Of a DNA stretch of 64,000 nucleotides, positions 15,585 through 26,774 are shown one piece after another (the first letter of the stretch is position 1; the number at the start of each line of letters is the position of its first letter). The notes beneath the pieces were generated by a model. That model was not told the origin of the DNA. It worked only from the letters and a program-made list of their open reading frames with translations, and ran no database searches. Position numbers and translations under genes: made by a program. The DNA is from Nannocystis sp. (GTDB lineage: Bacteria; Myxococcota_A; Polyangia; Nannocystales; Nannocystaceae): assembly GCA_016712315.1 (NCBI GenBank), contig JADJRG010000013.1, positions 744,001-808,000 of the forward strand, in the 5' to 3' direction.

Positions 15585-16535
15585 ATGCTCGATCAGCTCC
15601 TCGCAGCCGCTCTCGCCCTCGCCGTGCTCGCTCTGCTCTTTGGCCCGCTCGAGCGGGCCTTCCCTGCGCGCCCGCAGCAGCCGATCTTCCGGCCTGAGCT
15701 GCACATCGACCTCTTCTTCTTCCTCGGCCAGCGCCTCGTCTTCGCCGGCCTCGCCGCGCTCGCCCTCACCGCGCTTTATCGGCAGCTCGCCCCCTACCTC
15801 CCCGAGCTCCTTGTAGGCGAAGTCCGAGCGCTCCCGCTCCCCCTCCGCCTCGTGCTCGGCCTCGTCCTCGGCGATCTCATCACCTATTGGTTCCACCGCG
15901 CCTGTCACAATTATGAAATTTTGTGGAGGTTCCACGCCGTCCACCACAGCGCCCACCACCTCGATTGGTTAGCCGCGCACCGCGAGCACCCCCTCGACGG
16001 ATTTTTCACGCAGCTATGCGTCAACCTGCCCGCGATCCTCCTCGGTCTGCCTGGCGAGGCGATCGGCGGGGTGATCGTCGCGCGCGGCTTATGGGCCATC
16101 TTGATCCACGCCAACGTCCGGCTCCCCCTCGGCCCGCTCCGTCACCTCTTCGGCGCGCCTGAGCTTCATCATTGGCACCACGCCCGCGTCGCCCCCACCC
16201 GCCACAATTTCGCCAACCTCGCCCCTTACCTCGACCACATCTTCGGCACCTATCACCGCCCCCAACCTGGCCCCGAGACCTACCCCCTCGGCCTCGCGGA
16301 CCCGTGGCCCCGCGGCTACCTCGCCCAGCTCCTGCGCCCCTTCGCCCCCGCCTCGCCCTCGCCCTCACCTCGGCCGGCACCCACGGCGACGACCCCGGCG
16401 ATCTGCTCCCTCCCCTCATCGATCTCGGCGGAGGAGTCGTCGATCGCGCCCTCGGCGAGGGCGTCGCCGAGTCAACCCACCTCTCACCCGGAGAGCGCTC
16501 GCCTCCCCCCTTCGCGATACACATCGAGCCAATAA
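15585..16535 (+). CDS. Sterol desaturase / fatty acid hydroxylase family di-iron membrane protein
   Basis: 316 residues with several membrane helices and the eight-histidine di-iron signature: HRACH (104-108), HAVHH (117-121) and HHWHH (195-199), plus later His residues. Family members hydroxylate or desaturate sterols, carotenoids or fatty acyl lipids in the membrane with O2 and an electron donor. Myxobacteria make several such lipids, but the substrate cannot be read here. The last ~70 residues are a Ser/Pro/Thr-rich tail unlike the family, and its final 52 bp overlap the convergent gene at 16484, so part of the tail may be accidental read-through. Confidence 0.88.
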   Translation: MLDQLLAAALALAVLALLFGPLERAFPARPQQPIFRPELHIDLFFFLGQRLVFAGLAALALTALYRQLAPYLPELLVGEVRALPLPLRLVLGLVLGDLITYWFHRACHNYEILWRFHAVHHSAHHLDWLAAHREHPLDGFFTQLCVNLPAILLGLPGEAIGGVIVARGLWAILIHANVRLPLGPLRHLFGAPELHHWHHARVAPTRHNFANLAPYLDHIFGTYHRPQPGPETYPLGLADPWPRGYLAQLLRPFAPASPSPSPRPAPTATTPAICSLPSSISAEESSIAPSARASPSQPTSHPESARLPPSRYTSSQ

Positions 16536-18436
16536 AAGATCTCCTCCAAAGGCAACCCGAAGCGGATCGCCACGCTACGGGGCGCCTCATCGCCGCGCAG
16601 CATCGCCAGCACCGCCCGCTCGCGCAGCGCCACCTCGTGGTTCTCGATCGCCCGCGGGCGCACCATCGCTGACGCGGGCGCCGCGCCCATCGGCCGCGGC
16701 AACGGCGGGCCCTGCGGCGGAGCAGCCTGCGGGTGCTGTGGTGGGCGCTGTCGCGGCGGCGCTGGCTCGGCGTGGATCGTTGGTGGTGGTGTCGGCGTGG
16801 CTGGCGGCGGCGGCGGCGATGTCATAACGACATCAGGCGCGATCTTCGCGGTGGACTCCGGCGGGCTCGCGGCGAACGATGCGGCCTCGGTCACTGGCGG
16901 CGGCGGCGCGCTCGATACCACTTGCGCGGGGCTGCGCGGCGCCTTCGCGGCCCGCCGGCGCGCCTCGATCTCGGCGGCCTCAGCCTGCGCGACCGGCCGC
17001 CCGGGCACGATCCCCAGCCGCGCCGCCGGATCCCCCAGCAGCACATAACCGCGCAGATCATTGCGCTGCATCCACAACTCACCGAGCTGTCGCGGCGGCA
17101 CCGGGTCTTCCTGTCCGCGGGCGACCGCGTCGCGCTGGAGCTGGTAGCGCGCCATCAGATCGTCGTTCGTCTCGCGATACGCGTGCATCAGCGCGTCGAG
17201 GCCGACCCCGACTCGGCTCCCCGCCAAGATCGCCCGCTGCGTCGCCAGCATCCGCGAGGCCCGGCTCTGCTTGCTCTCCGGGTCGGTGAAGCCGTACGTC
17301 CACGCCAGATCCATATGGCCGATCACCGCCAGCGGCCCCTGCGGGTTCGCCAGCAGCGCCTGCGGCAGCGCCGCCACGAACGGCGCGTCCCCTTGACTTG
17401 GCAGCGAGCGCAGCACCCCATCGAGCTGCGCCTTCCCCTTCCCACCCGCCGCCAGCAGCGCTAGCCACGAGTGGTATGCGCTCTCTGGCGGCGTACCCGC
17501 GCCATAACAAGCGACGCAGAACCACACCCCACCGGGCAAGAAAGCCGACTCACGCACCATATCGGCCGACAGCGGCTCATCCGCGCCGATCGCCAGCGCC
17601 CCTTGCAGCGCCCGCTGGTGCGCCGGGCTCCGCCAGCCGCGCCGCGGCGCCCCGAGCCCGTGGCTCACCGAGCAGAGCAGCGACGGCGCGTCGACCCCGA
17701 CCTCCGCCAGCAGCTCATCCGGCCCCCACTCGCTATAAGGGATCTCGCTCGGCGCCTCCGCTACCAGCTTGCCGCGGATCACCAGATCGCCCTGCATACG
17801 CATACACGGCTCGATCAAATGGCGATAGCCCACCCCCACCGCCGCGGTCCCGTCCTGCGCCGTATAGAACAGCGAACGCGACCGCGCGCTCGCCGGCGCC
17901 TGCTCGCGCGCGACCACCTTCTCGGCGTAGGCGCGGTATCCTGGCGGCGTCGGGCAGTGGAGGCGGCCGACGAACGAGCCGTTCGCCAGCACGTGCTGCA
18001 GCTCGAGCGACACCTCCGCCAGGTCCCCCAAGATCAACACATAACGCGGGCGCTCGTCGAGCGGCACCTCTTCGCTCCGCAGCACGTCGTTCTTCCACGA
18101 CAGCGCGGCCGCCGCGTCCATACCCGCCGGCACGCGATAAATAAAAGGATCCGCGCCTTGCTGCGCCCCGCGGTGGGCGATCAGCGCCTCGATCGCCCGC
18201 AGCGCCGCCTCCCCCGCCGCCCCCTCCGGGGCGATCACCGCCCAGCGCTGCGCCTCGAGGTCGTTCGGGTCTCGGTCCAGCGCCTCCAGGTGCATCGAAT
18301 CTTTGCCCCGAGGCCCCCGAGCCGGCGCCTGCGCCGACCGCAGCGACGCCGCATCGAGCCCGTCCTCCAGCGCCGGCGCCCGATCGCCGGCGTCGCACAG
18401 CAGCAGCTGAATCCCTGGCGCCTCAGCCTCCGACAT
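16484..18436 (-). CDS. Caspase-fold (C25/CHAT-like) peptidase with proline-rich linker and C-terminal HTH
   Basis: 650 residues from ATG 18436, preceded by an excellent GGAGGAGG. There is no signal peptide. The first 470 residues look like a caspase-hemoglobinase fold: YVLILGD (132-138) and VGRL resemble the gingipain-type N-terminal strands, SVSHG supplies His259-Gly260, WFCVACYG supplies Cys310, and the domain ends GYVLLGDPA as CHAT and C25 domains do. Residues ~500-590 are a Pro/Ala linker, and 600-650 look like a compact helix-turn-helix (RERAVLAMLRGDEAPRSVA, then a conserved-looking W and a GG). I infer a cytoplasmic cysteine protease with a DNA- or protein-binding tail. Catalysis is unproven and no obvious substrate or immunity gene is adjacent. 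Confidence 0.65.
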   Translation of the reverse strand: MSEAEAPGIQLLLCDAGDRAPALEDGLDAASLRSAQAPARGPRGKDSMHLEALDRDPNDLEAQRWAVIAPEGAAGEAALRAIEALIAHRGAQQGADPFIYRVPAGMDAAAALSWKNDVLRSEEVPLDERPRYVLILGDLAEVSLELQHVLANGSFVGRLHCPTPPGYRAYAEKVVAREQAPASARSRSLFYTAQDGTAAVGVGYRHLIEPCMRMQGDLVIRGKLVAEAPSEIPYSEWGPDELLAEVGVDAPSLLCSVSHGLGAPRRGWRSPAHQRALQGALAIGADEPLSADMVRESAFLPGGVWFCVACYGAGTPPESAYHSWLALLAAGGKGKAQLDGVLRSLPSQGDAPFVAALPQALLANPQGPLAVIGHMDLAWTYGFTDPESKQSRASRMLATQRAILAGSRVGVGLDALMHAYRETNDDLMARYQLQRDAVARGQEDPVPPRQLGELWMQRNDLRGYVLLGDPAARLGIVPGRPVAQAEAAEIEARRRAAKAPRSPAQVVSSAPPPPVTEAASFAASPPESTAKIAPDVVMTSPPPPPATPTPPPTIHAEPAPPRQRPPQHPQAAPPQGPPLPRPMGAAPASAMVRPRAIENHEVALRERAVLAMLRGDEAPRSVAIRFGLPLEEIFYWLDVYREGGRRALSG

Positions 18437-18562
18437 ACCGCCTCCTCCCCGCGTCATCATTGCATCATCGCCGCATGAAGCGCCACCGGCCCGCGGGCCC
18501 CCGCGCCAGCAGAGGCCCGTCGCCGCCGCTGCCAGCCGCCGCCGTCCCTGCGCCCTCCCGAC

Positions 18563-18576
18563 GCGCGTCGACGCGC
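18563..18576. promoter_or_regulatory. 14-bp perfect palindrome in a divergent promoter region
   Basis: GCGCGTCGACGCGC lies between the divergent caspase-fold gene (start 18436) and the glycosylation operon (start 18611), 35 bp before the GT2 start. It is a candidate operator, though short GC palindromes arise easily in this base composition. Confidence 0.3.
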
Positions 18577-18610
18577 CAGCGCACAAGTGGTACAAGCGCC
18601 CCCACCGCCC

Positions 18611-19666
18611 GTGAAGCTGATCATCCAGATCCCTTGCCTCAACGAGCGCGAGCACCTAGCCCTCACCCTCGCCGCTCTCCCGCGCCAGATCCCCGGGATC
18701 ACGGCCATTGAAGTCCTCGTCATCGACGACGGCAGCACCGACGGCACCGCGGAGCGGGCTGAGGAGCTCGGAGTCCATCACATCCTCCGCTTCGCTCGCC
18801 ACCGCGGCCTCGCCGCGGCCTACGCCGCCGGAGTAGACGCCTGCATCCGCCTCGGCGCCGATCTCATCGTCAACACCGACGCCGACAATCAATACCCTGG
18901 CGCCGAGATCCCCCGCCTCTGCGCCCCCATCCTCGCCGGGCGGGCCGACATCGTCATCGGCGATCGCCGGACCGACACCATCGCCCACTTCTCGCCGCTC
19001 AAGCGCTGCCTCCAACGCTGGGGCTCGAGCGTCGTCCGCCGCGCCTCGGGCACCGCTGTCACCGACGCCACCAGCGGACTGCGCGCCCTCAGCCGCCGCG
19101 CCGCCGCCAGCCTCTTTGTCCACAACCGCTTCACCTACACCCTCGAGACCATCATTCAAGCGGGCGACGCCGGCCTCGTCCTCGAAGATCTGCCGATCGT
19201 CACCAACCCCACCACCCGGCCCTCGCGCCTCTTCCGCAGCGTCAGCACCTACGTGCGGCGCAGCGTCATCGTCATCCTCCGCGCCCACGCCACCTATTGG
19301 CCGCTCCAGACCTTCGGCGCCTTGGCCCTCCTCCTCCTCCTGCTCGGCCTCCTGCTCGGCGCCCGCTTCGTCTATTTTTACATCGACCGTTACCCCTACG
19401 AGAGCGGCCACACCGAGTCTTTGCTCGTCGGCGTCGGCGCCGTCGTGCTCGCCTTCCTCATCGCCTTGATGGCCTTATTGGGCGATCTCATCGCTGCCAA
19501 CCGCCGGATCAGCGAAGAGGTGCTCACCCGCCTCCGCCTCGCCGACGGCGAACACGCCGACGCCTTACGCGCCCGTGGCCTGCCCGTCGCCGTCGCTGGC
19601 GTACGCCGCACCGCCGCCGCCACATGGCGCCCGAACGAACCCGGGGCCGACGAGCGCGCCCCATGA
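18611..19666 (+). CDS. GT2 glycosyltransferase, polyprenyl-phosphate glycosyltransferase type
   Basis: 351 residues from GTG 18611 (an in-frame GTG at 18587 would add eight). The GT-A domain begins IIQIPCLNE and contains VLVIDDGSTDGT and the metal-binding NTDADNQY. After about residue 235 come two membrane helices and a charged cytoplasmic tail, as in DPM1/GtrB-like enzymes that load a sugar from a nucleotide donor onto undecaprenyl or dolichyl phosphate. It is the first gene of a tight operon with a methyltransferase and two GT-C membrane proteins, suggesting it makes the lipid-linked donor they use. Its TGA overlaps the next ATG. Confidence 0.88.
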   Translation: MKLIIQIPCLNEREHLALTLAALPRQIPGITAIEVLVIDDGSTDGTAERAEELGVHHILRFARHRGLAAAYAAGVDACIRLGADLIVNTDADNQYPGAEIPRLCAPILAGRADIVIGDRRTDTIAHFSPLKRCLQRWGSSVVRRASGTAVTDATSGLRALSRRAAASLFVHNRFTYTLETIIQAGDAGLVLEDLPIVTNPTTRPSRLFRSVSTYVRRSVIVILRAHATYWPLQTFGALALLLLLLGLLLGARFVYFYIDRYPYESGHTESLLVGVGAVVLAFLIALMALLGDLIAANRRISEEVLTRLRLADGEHADALRARGLPVAVAGVRRTAAATWRPNEPGADERAP

Positions 19667-20319
19667 CCGCGCCCCACCACCGCCCCACGCCCCTGGATCC
19701 CGCGCGCATGAACCCACGACACCAAGACGGCGTGATCGTCGGCAACGTCTACGACAAATACAGCGCGCGAAACCCGCTCGTCCGCGCCCTCATGGCCGGT
19801 TTCTTCCGCGCCGTCACCGATCTCTACCGCCGAGCCGCCCCCAGCACTGTGCTCGAGGTCGGCTGTGGAGAGGGCCACCTCGCCGCCGCCCTCTACCGCG
19901 CCGCCGCGCCGCCCGCCCGCTTCGTCGCCACCGACCTGCTCGACGCCCGCGCCCCCGGCCTGCCGCCCGCGATCGAATTCCAGCCCGCCTCGATCTACGC
20001 CTTGCCCTTCCCTGATCGCGCCTTTGACCTCGTCGTCTGTTGTGAGGTCCTCGAGCACCTCGAGCGCCCCGCCCAGGCCCTCGCCGAGCTCTGTCGCGTC
20101 GCCGATCGCCACATCCTGCTCAGCGTCCCGTGGGAGCCGATCTGGCGCGCCCTCAACCTCGCCCGCGGCCGCTACCTCCGCGACCTTGGCAACACCCCTG
20201 GCCACCTCCAGCACTTCAGCCGCCGGCAATTCCACCGGCTCACCGCCCCTTACCTCCACTCCATCGAGCGTCGGCGCCCCCTCCCGTGGACCGTCCTGCT
20301 CGGCGCCCCGCGCCGTTAG
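19663..20319 (+). CDS. Class I SAM-dependent methyltransferase
   Basis: 218 residues starting at an ATGA overlap with the GT2 gene. Motif I is VLEVGCGEGHLAAAL (about residues 65-79), with the post-motif acidic ATDLLD and motif IV-like FDLVVCCEVLEHL, the pattern of the Methyltransf_11/UbiE group. The C-terminal part (RYLRDLGNTPGHLQHFSRRQ) resembles methyltransferases from sugar and lipid biosynthesis clusters. Its operon position suggests methylation of the sugar, polyprenyl intermediate or glycan product, but this is inference. Confidence 0.85.
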   Translation: MTAPHHRPTPLDPARMNPRHQDGVIVGNVYDKYSARNPLVRALMAGFFRAVTDLYRRAAPSTVLEVGCGEGHLAAALYRAAAPPARFVATDLLDARAPGLPPAIEFQPASIYALPFPDRAFDLVVCCEVLEHLERPAQALAELCRVADRHILLSVPWEPIWRALNLARGRYLRDLGNTPGHLQHFSRRQFHRLTAPYLHSIERRRPLPWTVLLGAPRR

Positions 20320-20328
20320 CGGTGCCTC

Positions 20329-23084
<2,756 letters not shown>

Positions 23085-23088
<4 letters not shown>

Positions 23089-24050
23089 CGCCGCCCGCCG
23101 ACGACCCTCGCTCGGCCAACAACGCCCTCCCGCGCCCTCCGCGGGCCCGCCGCCGCGCCGCCTGCGCCTTCGCCCTCCTCCTCTTCCTGCTCGCCGTGTG
23201 CGAGTGGCTAGCCGCCGCCGCCGCGTATCGCACCACCCTCACCCCCGCCGACTGGTCGAGCGCGCGCGAGCAGCTCGCCGCCCTCAGCCCCGACGACCCC
23301 GTCTTCCTCGCCGATCCTTGGCTCAGCCCCCGCGCCCGCCTCGAGCTCCCCCGCCTGCGCGCCTGGGACTCGCTCGCCCCCCCCGATCTCTACGGCCTAC
23401 CGCGATTTCACGTCCTCAGCCGCCGCCGCGATGATCCATGGACCCCCGAGCTGCGCCGCGAGTGGGGCCCCGCGCCGCTGCCGCCGGTCACCGACCGCCG
23501 CGCCCTCTCCCCCGGCCTCACCCTCACCACACTCACCCCCACAAACCCGCCCCGTCTCCTCGAGGACTGGCTCCACGCCGATCGCCGCCTCCACGTCCAC
23601 GACCGCCACGGCCCCTGCCGCCGCCGCGGCGACGCCTGGCGCTGCAAGTCCGGCGAGCTGCTGCTCACCACCGTCGAGATCGACTACCGCCCGCGCCGCG
23701 CCCTCTGCCTCGACCTCGACGACGACGCCCAGCTGCGAATTTCCATAAAAAACGCCCAGCTCGGCGACCACCTGCGCGGCCACCTCGGCTTCAGCGACTT
23801 CAACGCGCGGATCCGCTCCGACTCCCCGATCCGCCTCACCCTGCGCATCGACGGCGCCGACTACCCCAGCCTGCTCTTCACCGACGCCCAAGGTTGGACC
23901 GCCTCCCTGTTCACCGCCCGCACCCCGCCCGGCCGCCACGAAGTCGAGCTCGAGCTCGAGCCTGCCACCACCGGCACCCACGGCCCCACCGGCTACCGCC
24001 AGACCCCCCGCCACCGCGCCTGCCTCGAGCTCCGCGCCTTCGCCTCTTAA
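23085..24050 (+). CDS. Membrane-anchored extracytoplasmic protein of unknown function
   Basis: 321 residues, start fixed by an ATGA overlap with the GT-C gene. One N-terminal helix (ACAFALLLFLLAVCEWLAAA, about 27-46) anchors a large soluble region rich in Arg, Leu and Asp, with beta-strand-like segments (LRISIKNAQL, IRLTLRIDGADY) resembling a carbohydrate-binding or jelly-roll module. No catalytic motif is recognised. Its place between two GT-C transferases suggests a periplasmic accessory of the same glycan pathway. Confidence 0.75.
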
Positions 24051-24060
24051 TCCCCGATCC

Positions 24061-25836
24061 ATGCGCATCGCCCCCCAAAAATCCGCCGCAGCCCGCGCCC
24101 CCCTCTGCGGCGCCCTGCTCGGCCTGCTCGTCGCGCTCCTGCTCGTCACCGGCCACCAACGCGTCGGCTACGTCCGCGACGAGGGGATCTACTTCGTCGC
24201 CTCCCGCTCTTACGCCGCGTGGGCCGCATGGGCCCTCCGACGCCCCACCTCCGTCCTCGACGCACCCGCTCGCGACCGCGCCTTCGCCGTCAACAACGAG
24301 CACCCCCCCCTGATGAAGCTGCTCGCCGGCCTCAGCGCCCGCCTGCTCGCCGCCGCGCCGGCGCCCACAAACCCCTCAACAACCCCACCGAGCCGCGCCG
24401 AGCCGGGAGGACCCACAAACCCACCGGTCGAGCCCGCCCCCGCGGGCCTGCTCCCCTTGCTGCCCGAGGGCGCCGCCATGCGTCTACCCGCCCAGCTCCT
24501 CGCCGGCCTCGCCGTCGCCCTGCTCTTCATCGCCGGCGCGGCCCTCGGCGGCGGCCTGCTCGCCGGCCTGCTCGCCGCCGGCTGGTTCATCGCGCTCCCG
24601 CGCGTGTGGTTCCACGCCGGCCTGCACTGCTTCGACGTCCCCGTCTCGTGCGCCACCCTCGCGGTCGTTCTCACCTACCGCCGCGCCCTCGTCGCCCCCG
24701 CCTGGGGCCTCGCCCTCGGCCCCGCGCTCGGCCTCGCGATCGCCATCAAGCACAACGCCCTCTTCATCGCCCCGCTGCTCGTCGCCCATTATGCAATTTG
24801 CCTGATCACCGCCCCAAAGCCGCGCCCTCGCCGCCTCTGGGCCCCGCTCTGGCTGCTCAGCGTCGCCCTCCTCGCCCCCCTCACCGTCTATTGCCTCTGG
24901 CCCTGGTTATGGAGCGACCCGCTCCCGCGCCTCGCCGAATACTTCGCCTTCCACGCCGACCACAGCTATTACAACACCGAATATTTCGGCGTGAATTACA
25001 ACCGCCCCCCCCTACCGATCGCCTACCCCTTCGTCCTCACCTGGGCCACCGTGCCCAGCGCCCTCCTCCTGCTCGCCCTCGCCGGCCTCGTCCTCGGCCT
25101 CCGCCGCGACCTCGCCGCCCTTCGTCTACAGAGGGTCAACGCGCGCGATCAGCCCGCCAGCGCCCCCATCGCGCGACAACGCCGCTGGGGCGCCCCGCTC
25201 GCCGGTGTAGCGCGCCACGACGGCCTCTTGTTCGCCCTCTTCGCCCTCACCCCTCTTTTGATCATCGCCCACCCCAGCGTCCCGATCTTCGGCGGCACCA
25301 AACATTGGCTGACCGCCTATCCTTTCCTCGCCCTCGCCGCCGCCGCCGCCTGGGGCGCCTTATGGCGCCACCTCCCCCTCCCCGACCCGGGCCGAGCCCG
25401 CCGCCTCCTCCCCGCCCTCGCGCTCGTCATCCTCCTAGGCCCCGCCCTCTGGTCCACCCTCCACGCCCACCCCTATCAGCTCTCCACCTACGCCCCTCTG
25501 CTCGGCGGGGCCCGCGGCGCCGCCGAGCGCGGCCTGCTCCGCGGCTTCTGGGGCCACGCCGTCGACGGCTTCGCGCTCAGCGACCTCCCACCCGGCCCCA
25601 TCGACCTCCACGACCTCCACGAGCTCGCCCGCCAGCAATACGCCCGCGAGGGCCGCTGGCCCGCCGGCCTCACGCCTGCGCCCACCGCCCGCGCCCGCGC
25701 CGCCCTCCATTTTTACGAGCGCCACACCCTCAGCTACGAGCTCGCCCAATGGAGCGCGCTCGGCCACACCGCCCCCGCCGCCCTCATCGAGCTCGACGAC
25801 GTCCCCCTCGCCGCCCTCTACACCGCCGCCCCTTGA
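24061..25836 (+). CDS. GT-C family glycosyltransferase (ArnT/PMT-like)
   Basis: 591 residues with ~12 membrane helices. The first periplasmic loop contains VGYVRDEGIYF, the Asp-Glu pair that coordinates metal and lipid-phosphate sugar in ArnT, PMT and related GT39/GT83 enzymes, followed by NNEHPPLMKLLAG, the typical E-H-P-P motif. Later loops (FGVNYNRPPLP) fit substrate-binding periplasmic segments. It should move a sugar from a polyprenyl phosphate donor, probably made by the GT2 enzyme of this operon, to a lipid or protein outside the membrane. It begins 10 nt after the upstream stop. Confidence 0.88.
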   Translation: MRIAPQKSAAARAPLCGALLGLLVALLLVTGHQRVGYVRDEGIYFVASRSYAAWAAWALRRPTSVLDAPARDRAFAVNNEHPPLMKLLAGLSARLLAAAPAPTNPSTTPPSRAEPGGPTNPPVEPAPAGLLPLLPEGAAMRLPAQLLAGLAVALLFIAGAALGGGLLAGLLAAGWFIALPRVWFHAGLHCFDVPVSCATLAVVLTYRRALVAPAWGLALGPALGLAIAIKHNALFIAPLLVAHYAICLITAPKPRPRRLWAPLWLLSVALLAPLTVYCLWPWLWSDPLPRLAEYFAFHADHSYYNTEYFGVNYNRPPLPIAYPFVLTWATVPSALLLLALAGLVLGLRRDLAALRLQRVNARDQPASAPIARQRRWGAPLAGVARHDGLLFALFALTPLLIIAHPSVPIFGGTKHWLTAYPFLALAAAAAWGALWRHLPLPDPGRARRLLPALALVILLGPALWSTLHAHPYQLSTYAPLLGGARGAAERGLLRGFWGHAVDGFALSDLPPGPIDLHDLHELARQQYAREGRWPAGLTPAPTARARAALHFYERHTLSYELAQWSALGHTAPAALIELDDVPLAALYTAAP

Positions 25837-25861
25837 GCCCCAGCTCCTGCTCCCTCCCACC

Positions 25862-26707
25862 ATGAACCCCATCGCCCACGATCCATGGTCCTGGCCGCCC
25901 CGGCGCTGCCCCACCCCGCAGGGCGAGCTTTGCTACGTCGACAGCGGCGGAGACGGCACGCCCGCGCTCTTTCTCCACGGCCTGCCCACGGCCAAGGAGC
26001 TGTGGTTCCCGACCCTCACCGCCTTAGGCCCGCAGGTCCGCGCCATCGTCCCTGATCTTTTGGGTTATGGCGGCTCTGAGCGCCCAGCGCGCCGCGTCCA
26101 TCACCGCGACCAAGCGGCGGCCCTCGACGCCTTGCGCGCCCACCTCGGGCTCCCGCGCGTGGACCTCGTCGCCCACGATCTCGGCGCCTCCGTCGCCGTC
26201 GACGTCATGCGCGACTACGCCGCCACCATCGACCGCCTCGCCCTGATCAGCGCCCCGGTCTACCCCGACTTCCGCGAGCCCGCGATCGTCCGCCTCATCC
26301 GCCTGCCCCTGCTCGGCCCCGCGCTCCTAGCGCTTGGGACAGGTCTCTTGTTTCAGGTCGCCCTGCGCCGCGGCCTCCACGATCCCTCCCGCCTCACCCC
26401 GCGCCTGCGCGCCGCCATGGTCGGCCCGTACGCCGGCGCCGCGGGCAAGCGCGCCCTGCGTAAGAACCTCTGGTGGGGCCGCCCCGCCGAGGTTTTTTGC
26501 GACTACCCCGCGATCCTCCGCGGTCTCACCGCGCCCACGCTCATCATCCACGGCTGCGACGATCCCTACATCCCGATCGAGCACGCCCGCCGCCTCGGCG
26601 CCCTCCCGAGCGCTCGGCTCGCCATGATCCCCGCGGGCGCCCACTTCCTCCCGATCGACGCCCCGGAGCAGCTCGCCGAGCTGCTCCGCCAGCACCTCCG
26701 CCGATAA
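25862..26707 (+). CDS. Alpha/beta hydrolase with Asp nucleophile
   Basis: 281 residues. The oxyanion segment is FLHGLP (HGxP), and the nucleophile elbow is VAHDLGAS, with Asp in place of the usual Ser, as in epoxide hydrolases and haloalkane dehalogenases. HGCDDPYIP carries a late acidic residue and the catalytic His is in GAHFLPIDAP. A mobile cap domain lies at about 130-210. The Asp nucleophile argues for epoxide or C-halogen hydrolysis rather than esterase activity. It starts 25 nt after the GT-C gene and may be the last gene of that operon, but a link to glycosylation is not evident. Confidence 0.85.
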   Translation: MNPIAHDPWSWPPRRCPTPQGELCYVDSGGDGTPALFLHGLPTAKELWFPTLTALGPQVRAIVPDLLGYGGSERPARRVHHRDQAAALDALRAHLGLPRVDLVAHDLGASVAVDVMRDYAATIDRLALISAPVYPDFREPAIVRLIRLPLLGPALLALGTGLLFQVALRRGLHDPSRLTPRLRAAMVGPYAGAAGKRALRKNLWWGRPAEVFCDYPAILRGLTAPTLIIHGCDDPYIPIEHARRLGALPSARLAMIPAGAHFLPIDAPEQLAELLRQHLRR

Positions 26708-26774
26708 ACCCGAAAAAAGCGCACAAATTGCCCCGCGCTGGCCTTCGCGGACCATTCACCGCATTGTTGCGTCC

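Noticed and set aside
16484..16640. C-terminal HTH of the caspase-fold protein considered as a transposase fragment
   Set aside because: It is in frame with a long intact protein, no terminal inverted repeats or target duplication are visible, and no other transposase domain is present.
25862..26707. The alpha/beta hydrolase as a serine esterase
   Set aside because: The nucleophile elbow has Asp (VAHDLGAS), not Ser, so epoxide hydrolase or dehalogenase-type chemistry is more likely.
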